Source: Canna indica
Taxonomy: Eukaryota > Streptophyta > Magnoliopsida > Zingiberales > Cannaceae
Direction: 5' to 3'
Assembly: GCA_034359265.1 (NCBI GenBank)
Contig: CP136896.1
Span: forward strand, 66,289,501 to 66,353,500
DNA length: 64,000 bases
Positions within the stretch are counted from its first letter, which is position 1. Every line of letters starts with the position of its first letter. This document shows positions 46,027 through 59,060 of the stretch, one piece after another. The translations under genes and the position numbers were made by a program. The notes beneath the pieces were generated by a model. That model made no database searches. It was not told where the DNA came from and worked only from the letters and a program-made list of their open reading frames with translations.

Positions 46027-46434
46027 AGTGACTAGCGCCTCACAGCAGCCAGTAGTACTTATCTTCAAGCTTTAAAGGCTACAGAATCCTTAGGGCAACC
46101 AGCAGAAGGATTCATAAAACCAGCAAGTGTCTCATAGAAATATTCAGAGACTATATTCAAGCAGTTGAATGCATTAATTGAACTTTCAGTCAAAATCAAG
46201 GAAGAATTAGACGACCTAAAGGAAGAGGTCAAAACCTTAAAGGAAGCTGTAGGAAAGGATACAAAACCAAACGAACTTACAACTTCCATTGATAATTTAA
46301 CCAAAGATTTGCAAAAACTGAAACTAGGGGAACCATCAGCCCCTGTAGTACCAAAAGCCAAGGGCAAACTGTTTGTCTACAAGAATCCTAAGGAAATCTT
46401 TGATTTAGAAAAGAAAATGGCAAGCAAACAATGA
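46027..46434 (+). pseudogene. Badnavirus ORF2-like virion-associated protein
   Basis: The frame starting near 46027 resembles badnavirus ORF2 (YLQALKATESLGQPAEGFIK) but is broken by two early stops (about 46033 and 46135). The part from 46165 to 46434 is open: a coiled coil (IKEELDDLKEEVKTLKEAV) and a basic end. The stop overlaps the next ATG as ATGA at 46431-46434, the typical badnavirus ORF2/ORF3 junction. Confidence 0.8.
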
Positions 46435-47600
46435 CGTCGACTAGAACTGAAGTTGTTGCCCCAAGACCTTCAATCTCAGGTGGAGAAACTAACCGCCACC
46501 CAACGATTGAAGACCAAATCCGAAGTTACCAACTAGGAAGTAGATTACGCCATGAGACTCAACGGCGTATATCTTCTTCCTCAAGAAGAACTGGCTTCAG
46601 AAGAACCCTAGAGTCGCAGCTAAACCCAGAAGCAGAGTTAACTATTTCTCAGTATCAGAGGGCTCAATAAGTCCCAGCTGAAACTCTCTATCAAGCAGGA
46701 TGGTCAGAAAGGCACCATCGAGTCTATCAACATTATTCAGATGAAAGAATACTTGTCACAGAAGGAGCGCAAGTAGAGCTCTCCTTTATCACTGACCAAA
46801 GCTACAACCTCTTAGTCCAAGAAGGACTACAACACTTACACATGGGGATGATCATGGTTCGCTTACAGACTCTGCATAGAAGAAGTGCAGGAGTAAACGC
46901 CCTGGTATTAATCAGAGATACCAGATGGGCAGATGATAGAGCTGTAATCAGCTCTATGGAAATAGACCTTACAACGGGTACGCAACTGGCATACACAGCA
47001 CCTGACATTACTTTAAGTATACAGGATTTCAAAGAGCACATCCAGTTAGTACTACAGACTCACGGATATCAAGGTTGGCAAGGAGGCGAAAGCAACCTCC
47101 TACTGTGAAGATCCTTAATTGGAAGACTATCAAATAGTAGCCACACCAATTTCAGATATAATGTCCAGCATGTGGCAGATCACTTAGCCAGTAGAGGGAT
47201 CAGAGCAATCCCAGGACAAGCCCGAACAACATCAAGTCTACAAGGGAGAAGATGGGTTATAAGACCTGCAGTCTTACAAAATACACAGAACCCACAGACC
47301 TCCAGTATTATGACCAGAACGGATGGATCCTTGACAATTCAATTCTCAGATTATACCCTCACCACAGACATGTCAAAATCAAACAACCCTGAAGATGATA
47401 AAGAACTCGATCATGAGCTTGCAATAATGATGACCTGTGACTGGGATGAATCTGACGTTAAAGATCAACCTGATGATGATTAGGATGAAGATTTAGAAGT
47501 TTTACGGCACGTAATGTCACTCCAACTTTTTGACATTTTAGGATGAAGATTTAGAAGTTTTACGGCACCTAATGTCACTCCAACTTTTTGACATTTTAAT
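46431..47600 (+). pseudogene. Viral polyprotein N-terminus: movement protein region
   Basis: This starts in the ATGA overlap. The frame has stops at about 46670, 47106 and 47480. The segment from 46680 to 47300 corresponds to the 30K-type movement protein of badnaviruses (ADDRAVISSMEIDLTTGTQ; VQHVADHLASRGIRAIPG). An acidic linker follows, and viral sequence ends inside a 58-bp tandem duplication. The coat region that should follow is at the other end of the element. Confidence 0.85.
47482..47597. repeat. 58-bp tandem duplication at the right edge of the viral element
   Basis: Two copies of the unit starting aggatgaagatttagaagtt, starting at 47482 and 47540, differ at about one base. The first copy still reads in the viral frame. 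Confidence 0.95.
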
Positions 47601-48130
47601 TCTTGTGAGTGAGATGAGCCTTATTCTCACTGTTAAATAAGAATCTCTCTATTAGGTCTGATTATATTATATTAATATTAGATTTATTAGATTTGATTGT
47701 TTAAATTGGGAGTGAAGATTAGGTTTATAACATTTTTTTATAAAACTTGGTAGATTAATATGCAACGAGGTCTATTAAATTTATTTCATGATTCGCTGGT
47801 CTGATGGTCAACTATATGTAACGTGAATGGTTTTGAAGAAATTAACAGAAAAATTGCATGTTTATTTTCTATGCATTTGGCTAAAACTAGATGCATGAAG
47901 CCACCATGCCTAAATAAATTAAAAGGCCGAAAGGCTAATCCAGGTAAATTTCCTAGGGCCCTAATACTCGAACTAAAAGTTAATGGTACAAGATAATAGA
48001 TATATAATTGCGTTCATCTATGCTCCCAGTGAGTAAAAAGTATTGGTTGAAAATTAGTCAAACAGGTAACTTTAGGGCAATGAAAGTGAAACAAAGAAAT
48101 TTGAAGATTTGGTTGAAGCAATTCTTTGGC
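47601..48130. other. No recognisable gene
   Basis: AT-rich spacer between the viral element and the 3' side of the RRM/RS gene. Confidence 0.5.
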
Positions 48131-49914
48131 TGTTGAGCAGCTTATAAGCACCATCAGCGGATAAATTGGCTAATCATCTGCACCTCTGTTTTACCAAGAC
48201 CAAAGTCATCCACAGCATATCCTAATTAAATGAGAAAAAAAAAATCCAAAGAGGAAAGAAGCAAAAAGGAGAAACAAAAATAGTTAAGATGGTCAGCATT
48301 TAAAATGGAAAACAAACAACAGCATAAATCAGCATTGAAACTAGCCTATAGTCATCCAACACTCTTCATACATCCTACAAACAAATTGGCAACTTTGACA
48401 TTTTCTAATAATGGAAGGTAAATTTTGATAACTTGCCAGCATTCGCCACTCAACAAAACAAAATTAGGGCATATATAACTACCAAATAATATGTAGATTA
48501 GAATGGCTTTCAGTTGGTAGTCAACATCGACATTCCGGGACAGAGGATCTGATGGTATATAGCTTAAGAAAATGGTAAAAAAAAGGTATAGATTAAAATA
48601 GCTTTCAGTTGGTAGTCTCCAACCACAGTAAAGTTTGCACTGAACCCAATATACTACTCCAAATTACAGTTTCACGGATACAAAAAATTCGAAACAAAAT
48701 CAAAATCCAAAAAGAAAAAGAAATAGAACATACTGAAATATGTAAGTTTCTAGATTATATGATAGATATATAATACAAACTATAAAGTACAAAATAGTAC
48801 TCCAGAAGTCAACTGGAAAGAAAGCAGTATATCAGTTCGACCAAAACTCTCAAATTTTTGAATTGAAAGCTTGATGAACAAACCTTTCTTGCATCAGCAG
48901 AAAGATTAAACTTGTTTTCCCTAAAAGTCCAGCAGCAATACTCTTTCTTCCTGCACATATTTTGGGTACAACAGTACCATTGTAGTAAGTATGTCGGAAT
49001 AATTAGAAGAAACGAATGCCTTATCACAAAACCAGTCTTGTATTCAGTTGCCAAGCATAATAGGAAAGTAAAGAAGAATCATGTTTCATGAAGGCTACAC
49101 CACTAATTTTATTCTTGATCTTGACAGGAATCCTCAAGCGATCAACAAACTACCATGCCGTTCACGGATCAATTACTACACTGGGCTATCAACAAAGCTT
49201 CCTGTTACCCAAAATAAAAGACAAAATGAAGAAAAAAACACAAAAAGAAAAGAAAAAGATCATCACATGTGCACAGATAAAGCACAACATCAAAGCAATA
49301 AAAAATCAACATAATCTTCAAATAGTGACAACATGATGCACCTCAGTGGAAAGAAAATGCTCCATCCATCCCCTGATTATCATAGTAAACCTTAACAGCA
49401 GATATCCCTGCATTTTTTTCCAAAAATCAAAATTCCTAACCTAAATAAATTAGGAATTCTCTAGTTTTAAGATAGCCCTTTGCGAAACATCAAATTGCCA
49501 ACCAGGTCATGCCAGTCACACAATGTATGATGTAAATTACAGTCATCCAAAAATATAAACCTAATATTGGCAAGGAAACAATAACATCCTTGATTTAGAT
49601 ATGACCTACCAGAGGTGCTCCAAAGTATTCCAGACATCAAATACCTGCAAAGACACCGAATGAAGCACTAAAACATCTCATCAGAATAAATTCATAACTG
49701 GACATTAGATTTTGTTCTATTGAATGCTTCATCTTTCTAGTTCCATCGAACTAATCTTGAACTATCATGGAGAATACTCCCATGGCAGAAAGATCTTCCC
49801 TTCCAACAATGATATCGCCATCTCCTGCAAGTAAAACTCTTGAATCAGAAAAAGAACAAGTAATGGGTTGTACTAAGAGCTGCATCTGATTGTCAGGCTC
49901 CTGTGAAAAGGCAT
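48131..49914 (-). other. Downstream region of the RRM/RS gene, possible 3' UTR exons
   Basis: No long frame. On the - strand a candidate acceptor (ttaattag) near 48223 precedes a short open segment AVDDFGLGKTEVQMISQFIR with a stop near 48162. Other short exon-like pieces occur near 48890-48960 and 49755-49900. They may be alternative 3' exons or UTR introns of the gene to the right. I cannot decide from sequence alone. Confidence 0.3.
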
Positions 49915-52900
49915 CTATGGTGAGGATGAGTCTGCTGGGGCATCCACAATAGTAGAATGAGCAGTTCTCCAATCTTCATTTGAATAGTCTATGTCCTTAT
50001 CAGTGCAAATGTGATTGACAACAGAAAATCCCTCCACTGCTCCAGCATTTTCTTGTGCACCAAATCCATCTTCATTCTTCATTCCATGATTTTCAAAATC
50101 TTTCTTCAAAATTTGATCACTGGTTGCAGTAGGGGCTTCCACCTTGCTAATATCATTTAAATCACTGGACTTCCCATGGTCAGTTGGGCTTACAATACAA
50201 TTCATGTTATTAGCATTGTAGCATTTGTCTCCGGTAGAATCCCTCAGAAAATCCTCAGTTGGAAGAAGAATTGACCTACAAGGCACCAATGTTGAATCAT
50301 CATCAGTTTTGTTTTGCACGTCATCTGAAATTTGAGATTCCTTCGAAGCAGCTTCAAGTGATTTTGTAATCTTATTTTCTGCCTTTGACACTTTGTTCTG
50401 TTCTATAGAAGCCTCAGGCGATCCCTCCCTCCCATGCCGTGAATTTCTGTGAGATCTCAAACTTGAATGATGTGAAGACCTTTTGTCATCCCTTGAGTGT
50501 GTGAAATCAACAGTTGAACGTTCCTTTCCCCTAGTAGTAGAGTCACTTTTGTCATGTTTCCTGTGACCTGCTTTTGAGCTCTCATACTTACTTAAATCTC
50601 GATTTTCAGCATTATTCTTATCATCACTGTCCTCCAACCTTCTGTACTGTTTCGATGTTGAAGAATGGACAGATCTGTTATCACCTTTTGAGTATTCCCC
50701 TTCTTTGGTTTGACCATTATTCACAGTGTCATCTTTCTTAGAATATGTATCATTCAGCTTGGACCTCTTATGCTTACTAATATCGCATTCTTTCTTCAAG
50801 GTCTCATCCTCAGGTGACATCGATCTCCGTTTAGGACTGGCAGTTGAATATGAAACAGCCTTATCTTCCTTAACATCTCTTGTCCTCTTTGCATCTTTGG
50901 AGGATTCGTTGCTTCTCTCCGACCTTCTATAATCATGCTTTAGCTTTTCAGTTTTTCTTGAAACTTCTTTGTCATCTGAATGATGCCTTCGCTCAACAGA
51001 TCTAGATCGAGAATGCTTACTACGATGAGTGGATGACCGATGACTATTTACTGGAGATGATCTACTTGACTTGTGATGCCTTGGTGATCTAGAACCAGCT
51101 CGAGATAACCTCTTTGTCCTGGAACTTGCACTTTCTCGGTGATGCTTGGGAGACCTAGACTCAGCTCGGGATGATTTTCTCAACTGAGGACTTGAACTTC
51201 TGCTTCTGTTTCTCCTACGATCACGGGACCTATCCATTTCACGTCTTCTGCTATACAAATCCCTGTCATCTCTATACGACCTTTCATCTTGACGAGAATG
51301 GCGTGACCTTATGGGTGATCGTGATCTTCGTTCTCGAGATCGTCTTCTTGGAGGAGACAAAGATTGAGAATGCCTATTTCTTCGATACTTGATGGGTGAC
51401 CTTGACCGAGACTTGGATTGACGACGAGAAGGAGAAGGAGACCTATTTAAAAGCATAAAAAAAATAGGGAGGTAATGTATTGTTTCTTTTTGGTTAAAAA
51501 AAGGGAAAGCATAGAAGCATGTATTCTAATATAACTCAAAATCATAGAAACAGGCTAATGTGTGAACAATAGGAAGATTAAAAAAAACTCAAGATAATCC
51601 TCATTGATCTCAAACCAAACCAAAGTGCTAAGTTGACATAGTTAGCAATTTTCAAGACAGAAAAGGTGATCAATTGATAGATGACTTTTAACAAGTCCAA
51701 AGTTTTACTCAATTGGATATTTGTTTATCTACTAAATTTGCAATGATATATTTAAAAATTAGATTATGCATATTGAAAAAAATGGCTGTATGTACTACCT
51801 GGAATTCCTTTTAACTTCCTTGTCATCACTAATTAGACCTTCCGCCTTTAATTTCTTACTTATTTCAGCTGCCCTCGCTGATGCCATCTCAGTAGCAGAT
51901 TTCATTGTTGCAGCTTTAGCAGCAGCCTGCTGTGTGGCCATTGCTTGTTGCATCATTAAGGCCTGTTGAAATTGCATCTGTTGCATAGCAACAGCTTGCT
52001 GCATCACTAGTGGCAACGAAGAATTTGTGGAAGACTTTGAAGGGAGGGACTTCGCCATCTCAACATTCATAGGACGGCCTCCTACATCCATGTTGTTTAA
52101 TGCCAAAGCTGCAGTTGCTTCTTCTGCCTTGGAGTATTCTATATATGCAAAATGCTTGGATTCTGTGATGGTACAATCAACAACTGTCCCGCAGTAACCA
52201 AAAAGCTGCTTAAGGTGATCCACAGTAAGAAGAGGACTAAGATTACTAACTTGTATCGTTCTCTTCAAAGCATCAGCTTTGGCAGCCTCATCAGGTGAGC
52301 CTGTATAATAACAAATAGGGAAGTCAATACATTTTTGCAGAGAATTCAATGGAAAATACTTTTGAATAAAAGGACAGGAAAAACAAAACATGAAAAGCTT
52401 CATAAGATGCTTATTGTGAAATTTAACAAGGTCCAGTGGGGTATTAGATACATGATTCATTTGCATTCCTACTTTAGAAACTAAGCAACTCAATGCATTC
52501 AGCAAACCATCAGTAAAAATGCTTGAGGGGAGCAAAAGTTAATATTTCACAATTTGAAACTACAGATGAGAGATGACATTTATCATCTATTACTACTTGT
52601 GAAGATTACGCAAGGTGTGATTGAGAGCCAAACTATTCGATTCAAAAATCAAACAAGCTGCACAATAAGTGAATTATAATATGCATGCATAAGCATGATG
52701 ACACATATAAAGGCAAATTAAGTGCAACTGGCCCACCTCATTATATCAAGCTATAAATAAACTCAAAAACACATTCCATTCTTTTCAAATTTGAAAAATC
52801 AATAGCATCTTTAACTATATAGGTATTTGAACAATGTGGTAGATAGACATTATCATACATGAGCCATTAAAGGTCCTACCGCCATATCCTTGTGATTTTA

Positions 52901-55900
52901 TAATAAGTTTAACTTTTAAAAGAAACGGGCAGTGTACCTTACTACATGTGCAGTTGGATATGAATATAAATAAGTTTAATTTAAAGAATTTATCCAAAAA
53001 ATATTAAGTATATTAATTATTTAAAATAATTTGAATTAAAATGAATATACTAATTATATAGTTTAACTTAAATAACTGTAAATATTTTTCATTAGATATC
53101 TTACAAAAACTATGGTATAAAAAACTATGGTATTGGTATGGTATTAACAAAAATCAGTAACTTATTGCACTATGTTATATATTGAATTGATATGATGGGA
53201 TGTTAAGTAATTGGATGTGATTAAATAAGTTATTTAAATATATAGGGGAAAATGATATAATATAATGAATGTGAAAAGTCATGCTATATGATATGGAGTA
53301 TTTATCTAGTAATACCATAGTTGTCGGGGGCGAAAAGCACAGCGACGCACAAAGGTCCCCCGGAGTTATAACACATAGCGCAGCGCGATGCGCACGCTTT
53401 AACGGGATAAAGTGCAAAATAGAAACATAGGTATACATTTTTATGTATACCAATAGATTCCAACTATCATAAAGAATAACAACTAAATATTCAAGACCAA
53501 ATGTATAAATTATAAAAAAATCATGTCCATAACATAAGATAAGATAAACCAAGCAAAGCATCATAAATCAACCATAGGGGATAAGTCTAAAAGTTAGCAA
53601 AACAAAATTTTAAAGCCTAGAATTCAAATTTCAAGCTCCAAAATTTTCTCATGAGGGAAAGGAAAGGACATTTGCATGTAGTTTGACTTCTGGGCGGCCT
53701 GCACCTTCCAAAAAGGTGTAAAACAGCAATATGGATTGGGATATATTAAAGTGAAAGGAATATATCTAGTCTTTTAAAAACTTTAAACAGTGAGCAAATC
53801 TTTAGCCCCTTCTTTTCCTCTTCGTCATGATCACTTCCCAGTTTCCTCTCAATATTTCTTAACTACAAACTGTTAATTGTCATGCAAAGCTCTCCACCTA
53901 AATGTTCCAACTTTCATGCCCTTTTATAAAACACACAATCATCACCTTATAACACAATTTTATACATCACTACATAAATGGATACACATATTTGATCAAG
54001 ATAAAATCTGTTTCAATGCCACAATAAGCAACTATCTTCAATTTTAAGTCCAAGAGTGGAGGCTATACTTGTGATCCAACCATGTAACCATCAAACAGCC
54101 AGAACTTAAATAAGAATGTGCATCAACTATCTAATAACCAAATGCAAAATAAAAATTATATTTTGTAAAACTATGGAACAAATCATCCTGCTATACACAA
54201 ACCAGGAATCCGGGCTCTCTGGAATATATCTTCAAATTTTACGTGAAACTTAGGACATCCATAGCCAAAGTGCCACTAAGTTTGCCAGTATTTTAAGTAG
54301 GTTATAATTGACACTTGCACTTGCTAGTCTATTTCTTGCTCGGCTTTTATTTTATGGCGGTCTTACTCTTTCGCGATTAATACAATCATAGAAGTAATTC
54401 TAACATAAAGAACTAAAATTGAGTTGTGAATGATCAATGAATGGGAAAAGCAAAATAAGTACAAGAGAATATAGGAGAATGGCGAATAAGAGAAAAAGGC
54501 ACAAGAAGATCATGAGCTGGTAGTTTCTCTTTGCTAATACAAAGCATCGACCAAGCATGTCTTCATTTTTTGATGGTTATGATACATAAATTTTGATGAG
54601 TCAGTCTAAGCAATGACGATCAGTTGGTTGTAGTTTGATCTGGGATATATTAATTACACATGACTTGTATTTTCTGCATTTACGTAAACTTCTATTTTCA
54701 AATATGTAGCATGAAACGTATCATCAAACCAATTGTATAATTGATGTAAATTCATAGCCTTTTGACTCCTAATGACCAGAAATGTCATATCTTTAGCAAA
54801 TAATTACAGCAGGAAGTTGGTCCTTTTACAGATGATCATGCTGTCATATATTTAGCAAATAACACTTAAAGCATGGATTTTATAGCTTATCACTTGTTTA
54901 TTTCATTCGTGCTGCTTCTAGAGCTTTGGATTGGGAGCTCATCTGTGCACGCAACAAAGCAAAAATCTTATTACATTTGTGCAATTTGTATATTTTGTAT
55001 ATATATGGAAAAACTAGACTATGCATAAAGATGGGTGCATAGTGCATACACCCAGTATCTGATAAAAAATAACTAAATGAAAATTTAAACTATTGAAAAT
55101 AGCTCATATAAGCCATAAATATAATGTGTATTATTTTCCTGTGCACTCTTTTTGTGTTGATTGTACACTGCATCAAGTAGTTGTACGGACAGTGTTACAC
55201 TTTAATTCTTTAATTTCAGGAACATCCAATTTTGTTTTCTTTTTGTTCCTAAGAGAGATAGGTTATTATTTGACAGCATGATCACTCCTAACAGGTTTCT
55301 AAGAATTGCATCTGCAATTTAGCATTGGCCCCAACACGAGCATCATTAATTTTGGTTGAGCCACCAAACAAACGGACAATATTCAATCTAGAACATAAAT
55401 TGAGTTAAGCTCGTATAAAAGGCAAACCTGGTGAGTCACCAGCAGACTGGGCCTGCATCTGAGCAGCATGAGCTTGAAGAGCCCGAGCAGCAACAATTGC
55501 TTGAGCAGCAGCCATAGCAGCAGCCGAAGGGGCCATAGGTGCCTGACTCAAAGTTCCCATTGTTGAGGTCGCTGCCAGTGCAGTCATTAATAGATTGTGG
55601 GGAGGATGATTGAGCTTGCAATCAGTCTTTGAACACCGTCCATTTAAATACTCCCTGCATATCTCCCCTAGGGACGCCCCAATCCCCTGCAACACCACTC
55701 CCCCAGAGGATCCCGAAGTGACACCAGTCATACCAAGCAACCCTGGGAATGCCCCGGATACTGACCCAGCATAATTTGGCATGTTTGGCATGGTCTGATT
55801 AACCATATTGGGGTAAGACGACACGGTTGGCATGCTTGTCGCTCCCATTGCTGTGCCAGCACTAAAGAAAACCGGGAAAGGGCTCCCCGTGATCGGCTTC

Positions 55901-56388
55901 CCATTGCAATCAACATGGACCATGTAGTTCCCACGCTTGGGCACAGCATAGGTCACGGTGTAAGTCCCGTCCCCCTGATCCTTAACCATACCCTCCTGAT
56001 CAGGGCCCCCCACTCCAACACCAGGGGAAACCTTCACCTTGAGTTGAGCACCTCCTGTGGGGATCTTCCGGCTGTCGGAATCCTTGGTCACGATGGTGAA
56101 GGTGCAGGGCGCGCAGGCGGTGCCTCCGGCGATCCCGGGTCCGGCGGCGATGCACTTGGACGGATCCACGGGGCCAATGGGCTTCGACGAGAGGTCCTCC
56201 GGCTCATCGCCGTCACTATCGGAGGATTCCTCCTCCACCTCCTCGGCCTTGGCCTTTTCCAGAGATTTAAAAGTAGCCTCGAAGGCGGCCTTCGCGGCCG
56301 CCGCCTTCTCGGCCTCGCTCTTGATCTTGGCCTCCTCCGCCTGCTTCATCCATACGGTCTTCGCGCCTGCCGCGCTTCGGTCCGCCAT
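49915..56388 (-). CDS. SR-related RNA-binding protein: filamin-like, CCCH, RRM and RS domains (three exons)
   Basis: A nuclear RNA-processing (splicing-related) protein. Exons on the - strand: 56388-55428, 52300-51799, 51442-49915; phases agree and the sum is 2991 nt, 996 aa plus stop. In order: a helical, charged N-terminus (1-60), a filamin/Ig-like segment (about 76-176, GDGTYTVTYAVPKRGNYMV), one CCCH finger (CREYLNGRCSKTDCKLNH, 244-261), an Ala/Met-rich linker, an RRM (about 334-405; RNP2 IQVSNL, RNP1 KHFAYIEY), a Gln/Met/Ala-rich helix, and an RS tail from about 488 (RSRSPIRSRHSR) with a long Ser/Lys/Asp-rich end. The architecture resembles the plant family that includes, as I recall, Arabidopsis IRR (At3g23900, an immunity-related splicing regulator). 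The gene looks intact; the last exon could be spliced differently at its 3' end. Confidence 0.88.
52301..55427 (-). other. Intron 1 of the RRM/RS gene
   Basis: A 3.1-kb intron, AT-rich. A short GC-rich patch at 53325-53405 (gcgaaaagcacagcgacgc, agcgcagcgcgatgcgcacg) may be a transposon footprint. The rest shows no features. Confidence 0.75.
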
Positions 56389-57440
56389 AGATCAGCCGCT
56401 GCTCCGCAAAACCTACAGCAAATATCCAAGCTTGGGACCAGCCAAGCAGGGAATCGATCGAGCGCCGGATCTCTGGCTCGATTAGGGTTTCCTCGCGGGG
56501 CTTTTGGGATTGGGGGAAATATACCGACACATGGGTGGTAGGAATAATAAAAGGCGCGTGAAACTTAAGGTGAATGTTCGTGTACGTGCAACTTACGTTA
56601 TTCGAATTATACCAAGCATATGAATGGTTCAAACAATGCGGACCAAAACGTGGGCTCCAGTACAGACTCGTAGATGTCTCCGCAGCAAAGCCACGAAAGA
56701 TATCTTACGCGACCTTACTAGCCTGGGCTCCACATATATCGGGGGAGCAGCGAAACTTTTGGGTAAAGCTTCAGGATACGAAAATTTTGTTTCCATCTCA
56801 AGTCCGAGGCCAGCTTGACCCAAATTTGGTGGGGATGCCAATTTTAGGACACGCCGTGCAACCGCCAGGCTGGACTGAACTTTGACTAACTTTGTGACTC
56901 ATGGCAAGTTCAGAATACAACTATAACTTCTATAATCGGGTCAAGAATTTAATAATAAACTCGTCTCTTAATAATAACTTGATAGTTTTAATATCATTCG
57001 TGGGACTCGACGAATTTTGAGAATCAAATGTGGGAACAAACGAATTTGTCATGTCCAGTGTTTTTTTAGCCCTACATCCTTCTTCTCTTCTCTCTTATCT
57101 CTTCTATCTTGTTTAGATTTTTTCTCTTCCTCTCTTCTTTTTTTTTCATCTCCTTTGCTTCTTGTGCAGGTGAAATATTTTTTCATTTTACTTTCTTTCC
57201 TTAATGTATCTTTTTTATATCACACACTATTTTTTTAATATTTATTCTTTTTCTAAATTTATTATCATTACTTGTAGAGAAAAAATTGAAGTCATTGTAG
57301 TTGTAGGAGTCGTCGAAGCTGCCAAAGTCGTTAAAATCGTCGGAGTCACCAATTTTTTAAAAAAGATTAGTACATAATTTATTATTCTTATAAATTTCTA
57401 ACTAACTATTGATTTAAATATTAATTACATATATATTTTT
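56389..57440. other. 5' flank of the RRM/RS gene
   Basis: The first 150 bp upstream of the ATG are GC-richer and probably include leader sequence. A polypyrimidine stretch lies at 57060-57260. No gene seen. Confidence 0.4.
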
Positions 57441-57619
57441 GTTAAACTATGAGTGATGTTCATATCGGTGCTCACGTGGCATCTTCTGTGTGGGTAAACC
57501 TATGGGAATCTTTTTGGTCTCGTCTCTTCGGCTTGACTAAGGAGCTATGGGAGTCTTTAATTAGGAAGTCGGCGATCCGTTCTTGCGATGTTAAGCCGTT
57601 GAAGAGGGCCCTGTAATCT

Positions 57620-58048
57620 AAGGCCGGCGAGGTTGATCGTCTAAGCGCCCGAGTGAAGGAGACGAAAAATCAATCCGCAGTTGCCAAGGCGAATATGGTT
57701 AAGCTTTATCAAGACTTAGCTATGGCCATAGCGGAGAATTCTCGTTTGCAGACCGAGTTTGAAACGACCAAAACACATTTGCGGGTCGAGGGGGATAGAT
57801 GGCAGTGTATTGCCTAGAGGTTAGAAACCAAAGTGTGCCACTTCAATTATGTTGCTCTCAAGGTATACGATACAAGTTTTTATAAGACAATCAAGCATGC
57901 TCGACTTCTAGCTCCCGGAGTTGACTTGTTTTCAGAGGTTGACCCTTCCAAGGAAGTGAAGGATGGTGCTATTGTGATTCCAAAGCATGAGGAGGAGGCT
58001 TCTACCCGTCCCGACGAGGAGAGTTTGCTAGAGAGTGGTGTTTCATAG
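57620..58048 (+). pseudogene. Antisense coiled-coil ORF of the gypsy element
   Basis: The + frame reads a coiled coil (AGEVDRLSARVKETKNQSAV, NMVKLYQDLAMAIAENSRLQ). A TAG at about 57816 interrupts it, and the rest (ARLLAPGVDLFSEVDPSKEV) ends at TAG 58046-58048. Upstream, near 57616, another stop is seen. It has no enzymatic motif. It is opposite in direction to gag. Confidence 0.6.
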
Positions 58049-58394
58049 GGGAGGGCTTCTGCTGCATCAGGTGAGGCCAAGTAGTCCCATTGGATTATCG
58101 GCACGTGGGTTTTTCTATTTTGCCTATAGAGAATTATTGCACTTCGTGGTCTTTCAACTGCTAGCCCTTTGTGGATTTACTTTGTGCTTTATATGTTTCG
58201 CTTTTATGCGATATGCTTTTCGGACTTGGTTTGTCCCGTAGTATTTAGCTTCCCTCGAAAAGGGGAAAAATCTTTGTTGAAGGCTAATCCTTTGGTAGTA
58301 GCTCCGAGATTGTTTCGGTGATTGAGCTGGGTCCGCTTTTAAGTTGAGCAGCAATGATAAAGTACTGAGTCCCCTAGTGTGCATGAGGAAGGTG

Positions 58395-59060
58395 GGGCTG
58401 CGCATGAGGAGTCGAGTAAAGGGCGCTAAGGCCGGAAGTAGTGGTGTGGTAGCTAAGGACTTGCACTCGAGGATTCAAGCTGAGCTCGCCGAGGAACACC
58501 GCGCGCGAGAAGTCAAGTAGCGGCGTGGTGTCCGAGGATTGCACTCGGGGCTTCGAGCCGAGCTCGCCAAGGAGCGTAAGGCGAAACTGCGCGCGAGAAG
58601 TCAAGTAGCGACGTGGTAGCCGAGGATTGCACTCAAGAGCTCAAACCGAACTTGCCAATGAGCGTAAGGCGAAACCGCGTGCGAAGAGTCAAGTGCGAGG
58701 TGGTAGCCGAGGACTGCACTCAGGGGGTTCAAGCCGAGCTCACCGAAGAGCGTCAGGCGGAACCGCACATGAGGAGTCAAGTAGCAACGTGGTAGCCGAG
58801 GACTGCACTCGAGGGTTCAAGCTGAGCTCGTCGTGAAGCATAAGGCGGAACCGCGCGCGTGGAGTCAAGTAGCGACGTGATAGCTGATGACCGCACTCTG
58901 GGGGTTTAAGCCAAGCTTGCCGATGAGCGTAATGCAGAACCACGCTCGAAGAGTCAAGTAACAGCATGGTAGCGGAGTACTGCACTCGGTGGTTCAAATC
59001 GAGTTCACTGAGGAGCGTAAGACAGAACCACGTGCGATGAGTCAAATAAGGGCTCTCAGC
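58395..59060. repeat. 88-bp tandem repeat, 7-8 diverged copies
   Basis: The anchor word gtcaag recurs at about 58512, 58600, 58688, 58776, 58864 and 58953, and as gtcaaa near 59041. Each unit holds gtggtagccgaggactgcac and gagctcgccgaggagcgtaa variants. A further stray unit lies near 59225-59285. Long frames across it on both strands are by-products of the repeat. Confidence 0.92.

Larger units (their letters stand above)
41014..47600 (+). mobile_element. Endogenous badnavirus-like pararetrovirus, permuted and defective
   Basis: About 6.6 kb of Caulimoviridae sequence. The gene order along the + strand is coat with zinc finger, protease, RT with a trace of RNase H, acidic tail, a 112-codon ORF, promoter, tRNA-Met primer site, an ORF2-like coiled-coil protein and a movement protein. 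A badnavirus genome read from the primer site would be ORF1, ORF2, then the polyprotein from movement protein to RNase H. Here the linear copy begins in the linker before coat and ends after movement protein, so a circular genome was opened there. Many stops, frameshifts, a missing RNase H and duplications show it is not functional as it stands. It is an old integrated copy. Confidence 0.93.
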
